Source: Desulfonatronaceae bacterium UBA663
GTDB lineage: Bacteria > Desulfobacterota > Desulfovibrionia > Desulfovibrionales > Desulfonatronaceae
DNA length: 16,880 bases
Assembly: GCA_002299865.1 (NCBI GenBank)
Contig: DBNV01000092.1
Span: 3,030 to 19,909 of the forward strand
Reading direction: 5' to 3'
This document shows positions 15,589 through 16,880 of this stretch, piece by piece (the stretch's first letter is position 1; the number at the start of each line of letters is the position of its first letter). The notes under the pieces are model-generated. The model did not search any database. It was not told the origin of the DNA and worked only from the letters and a program-made list of their open reading frames with translations. The position numbers were made by a program, and so were the translations under genes.

Positions 15589-15700
15589 AAGATTCCGACA
15601 ATGATACCCCAGAGATTGCTGATAATAGGCCTCGGGCAAAACTGCCCGAAAACCTATCTATTGTCACATTATCAGGGCAAAATGGCAAGTTAATCAATGG
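15589..15700 (+). other. Putative attI recombination region
   Basis: The 112 bp between the relic intI start and the first cassette junction (G^TTAGAC, 15700/15701) occupy the place of attI. They contain nested inverted repeats: TGATAAT/ATTATCA (15620-15626, 15668-15674), ATAGG/CCTAT (15625-15629, 15653-15657) and CGGGCA/TGCCCG around a 4-nt loop (15633-15648). No clear Pc promoter pair with correct spacing is seen; TTGTCA at 15661 lacks a matching -10. The attI identity is positional, because attI sites vary between integrons. Confidence 0.6.
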
Positions 15701-16302
15701 TTAGACCACCTCCGCCCATGGCAACATCCCTCCGCGCACTTCAAGCCAACATCACTTCGCTGCCGGTCGATGCCATCGTCAACGCCGCGAACCACTCTCT
15801 CCTCGGCGGTGGTGGCGTCGATGGCGCAATTCATCGCGCCGCCGGGCCCGATCTGCTCCACGAATGCCGCCTCCTTGGAGGTTGCAAGACCGGCCAAGCC
15901 AAAATCACCAAAGGCTACCGGTTGCCGGCCAAGTACATCATCCACACTGTCGGTCCGGTTTGGCGCGGCGGTACGAATGGCGAGCCAGAGCTACTGGCGT
16001 CGTGCTACCGGCATTCAATGGAGCTTGCTGCCGCAAACGGCATCGCTACGTTGGCGTTTCCGAGTATCAGCACGGGCATCTACGGCTACCCTATCGGGCT
16101 CGCAGCCAAAATCGCCGTCACCACAGTTCGCTCTTCGTTGCAGGAACTCGCAGGCATCCAAGAGGTCATCTTCTGTTGCTTCTCAGCCAGTGATCTTCAG
16201 ATTTACGAGGGCGTGCTCAGTGAACCAGCGGTCTAACCCTTCCATTGAGGGGACGTTCCAAAGGCCGCTTCGCGCCCTTTGGCCCGCCCCTCATGTCAGA
16301 CG
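15701..16302 (+). mobile_element. Integron gene cassette 1 (macrodomain)
   Basis: The left edge is the core site GTTAGAC (15700-15706, GTTRRRY). The right edge is the G of GTTGGGC (16302-16308). The attC at its end opens with GTCTAAC, the exact reverse complement of the cassette's own GTTAGAC, as required if the circular cassette's attC ends pair with each other. The unit is 602 bp, holds one gene in the expected orientation, and has only 17 bp of leader, all typical of cassettes. Confidence 0.82.
15718..16236 (+). CDS. Macrodomain protein, O-acetyl-ADP-ribose deacetylase/ADP-ribosyl hydrolase type
   Basis: A 172-residue stand-alone macrodomain of the MacroD/YmdB class, which hydrolyses O-acetyl-ADP-ribose or removes mono-ADP-ribose from protein acidic residues. 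Motifs: VDAIVNAANHSLLGGGGVDG (17-36) with Asn25 and Asp35 at the catalytic positions known from YmdB; the IHTVGPVW strand (75-82); and the diphosphate-binding loop FPSISTGIYGYP (114-125). The start ATG 15718 is chosen because the upstream in-frame ATG (15697) lies before the cassette junction at 15700/15701 and so belongs to attI. There is no ribosome site, as is common in cassette genes. The TAA stop lies inside the attC GTCTAAC. Whether it reverses a toxin, a phage- or host-made modification, or serves NAD metabolism cannot be seen. Confidence 0.92.
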   Translation: MATSLRALQANITSLPVDAIVNAANHSLLGGGGVDGAIHRAAGPDLLHECRLLGGCKTGQAKITKGYRLPAKYIIHTVGPVWRGGTNGEPELLASCYRHSMELAAANGIATLAFPSISTGIYGYPIGLAAKIAVTTVRSSLQELAGIQEVIFCCFSASDLQIYEGVLSEPAV

Positions 16303-16308
16303 TTGGGC
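16231..16308 (+). other. attC recombination site (59-base element) of cassette 1
   Basis: A 78-bp imperfect palindrome. The outer core sites are GTCTAAC (16231-16237, RYYYAAC) and GTTGGGC (16302-16308, GTTRRRY). The L'' box CATTGAGGGG pairs with CCCCTCATG but has one extra T, the extrahelical base that integrases use to recognise the correct strand. An inner stem, CCAAAGG with CCTTTGG, is closed around CGCTTCGCG. All hallmarks of a foldable attC are present. Confidence 0.9.
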
Positions 16309-16541
16309 GTCGAAGGAGATGCCGTGGACATAACCACGAGATCCATGATCACCTGCCCGAACTGTGGCGGACGGGCTGAGGAGGAGATGCCTGCGGACGC
16401 CTGCCTCTATTTCTACGAGTGCTCATCCTGCGGGTCCTTACTGCGTCCGAAGCCAGGAGACTGCTGCGTCTTCTGTTCCTTCGGAAGTGTTCAGTGCCCA
16501 CCCATCGAACTTAGCCAGGATCCCTCTGTGTCATTGAAGGT
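16303..16541 (+). mobile_element. Integron gene cassette 2, 3' end lost
   Basis: It begins with TTGGGC after the attC cut point. Its own attC should open with GCCCAAC or a close variant, but none is found in the rest of the window. The cassette body appears to be replaced from about 16541 (TGAGACAGCC...) by the end of an IS3-type element. The right limit is an estimate. Confidence 0.55.
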
Positions 16542-16560
16542 GAGACAGCCAGGGCCATAG
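16324..16560 (+). CDS. GDCCVxC zinc-ribbon small protein
   Basis: A 78-residue protein of the GDCCVxC (seleno)protein family, whose biochemical role is not established; relatives often travel with metal-resistance genes. It has a zinc-ribbon-like pair CPNC (11-14) and CSSC (33-36), then PGDCCVFCSFGSVQCPP (44-60), the family signature with four further cysteines. All cysteine positions are Cys codons, with no in-frame TGA. GTG 16324 is preferred: AAGGAG (16313-16318) lies 5 nt upstream, directly after the attC core site. ATG 16345 is the alternative. The tail after CPPIELSQDP, especially VRQPGP, seems to be read from IS sequence, so the native C-terminus may have been replaced. Confidence 0.8.
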   Translation: MDITTRSMITCPNCGGRAEEEMPADACLYFYECSSCGSLLRPKPGDCCVFCSFGSVQCPPIELSQDPSVSLKVRQPGP

Positions 16561-16562
16561 AA

Positions 16563-16880
16563 TTAGGGTAGCGTTTTTACCATTGCTGGAGGGTTGATCC
16601 AGACCGCTTCCTGGGGCGCGGTTTTTTGGCAATTTGGGATGCCGTCCATTCCATCAGGCCTGCCTGTCTGCCTACCGGTAGGCAGACAGGCGTTTGGCCA
16701 AGCTTTGTGATTCCCGATGGGCAATCATCCATCCGGTGACGTAGCGGCTGAAGATGTCCATAATCACGTAGAGATAGAAATAGTTCCACTTCCGCGGCCC
16801 GTTGAGTTTAGTGATCTCCCAGGACCAGACTTGATTGGGAGCCGCGGCCGGCACGGGCAGGGCGTCGCCTCCATGCGCCC
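16563..16880 (-). pseudogene. IS3-family transposase (orfB/rve) remnant, interrupted, runs off the window
   Basis: From the window edge to about 16692 the minus strand reads the start of an rve integrase core: NQVWSWEITKLNGPRKWNYF, then YLYVIMDIFSRYVTGWMIAH and RESQSLAKRL. The first catalytic Asp of the DDE triad (normally WSWDITKL) is Glu. The frame then runs into a 30-bp palindrome and stops (SAYR, TAG). Beyond the palindrome, in another frame, the typical C-terminal end EAVWINPPAMVKTLP is found, stopping at 16563-16565. The central part with the second Asp and the Glu is therefore gone. It is non-functional. The rest of the element lies outside the window. Confidence 0.8.
16662..16691. repeat. 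Perfect 30-bp palindrome within the transposase remnant
   Basis: The half-site GCCTGTCTGCCTACC is followed immediately by its exact reverse complement GGTAGGCAGACAGGC with no spacer. The symmetry ends sharply on both sides. It sits exactly where the transposase frame breaks and supplies its premature stop. It looks like an inserted repetitive palindromic element or a deletion scar, not transposase sequence. Confidence 0.9.

Noticed and set aside
15661..15690. TTGTCA as a -35 of a cassette promoter (Pc)
   Set aside because: No TATAAT-like hexamer occurs 16-18 nt downstream.
15697..15717. Upstream ATG giving the macrodomain an MVRPPPP extension
   Set aside because: This ATG lies before the cassette junction at 15700/15701, and the extension is not macrodomain-like; ATG 15718 is the cassette's own start.
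16577..16789. 70-residue minus-strand frame across the palindrome
   Set aside because: It is an out-of-frame reading of the transposase remnant; the genuine transposase pieces lie in the other two frames.

Overview
The window looks like a GC-rich chromosomal segment of a Desulfovibrionales-type sulfate reducer (Desulfobacterota). This is inferred from gene content and protein style: the flgBC-fliEFGHI block, an ArgD with the CRTYGRYPL/HVSNLFYQEEQL signature, a DUF3417-type glycogen phosphorylase, and a tungsten-type aldehyde oxidoreductase beside a four-cluster ferredoxin. No rRNA, tRNA or CRISPR is visible.

Layout. (1) 119-679 (-): a small TPR protein. It is divergent from (2) 931-6818 (+): a compact flagellar basal-body/export operon, flgB-flgC-fliE-fliF-fliG-fliH-fliI, with 1-bp to 44-bp junctions. 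The 250-bp divergent region carries a near-consensus sigma-54 promoter facing flgB and a second sigma-54-like site facing the TPR gene. (3) 6952-7470 (+): a MOSC-domain protein whose 3' end overlaps the convergent glgP by 77 bp. (4) 7394-9961 (-): an alpha-glucan phosphorylase. (5) 10243-12950 (+): dut, argD and prmA, a housekeeping cluster in which dut and argD overlap by GTGA and prmA lacks a convincing canonical start codon. (6) 12998-15191 (-): a two-gene redox unit, a polyferredoxin (GTG start) overlapping an AOR-family oxidoreductase.

(7) 15361-16880 is the accessory end and the most interesting part. It reads as a decayed integron in the canonical arrangement. An integron-integrase (intI) relic on the minus strand keeps only its first ~30 and last ~55 residues. 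An attI-like spacer of ~110 bp follows. Cassette 1 (15701-16302) encodes a macrodomain (YmdB/MacroD-type ADP-ribosyl hydrolase) and ends in a textbook attC (16231-16308), whose GTCTAAC end is the exact complement of the cassette's own opening GTTAGAC. Cassette 2 begins at 16303 and encodes a GDCCVxC zinc-ribbon protein. Its attC is missing, apparently replaced by the end of a broken IS3-family transposase gene (16563-16880, -), which is itself interrupted by a perfect 30-bp palindrome.

The flagellar genes build the MS ring, rod, switch and export ATPase. dut/argD/prmA and glgP are housekeeping. The AOR/ferredoxin pair probably exchanges electrons during aldehyde or acid metabolism. The integron relic is horizontally acquired material that can probably no longer catalyse its own cassette movement, although its first cassette still looks mobilisable in trans.
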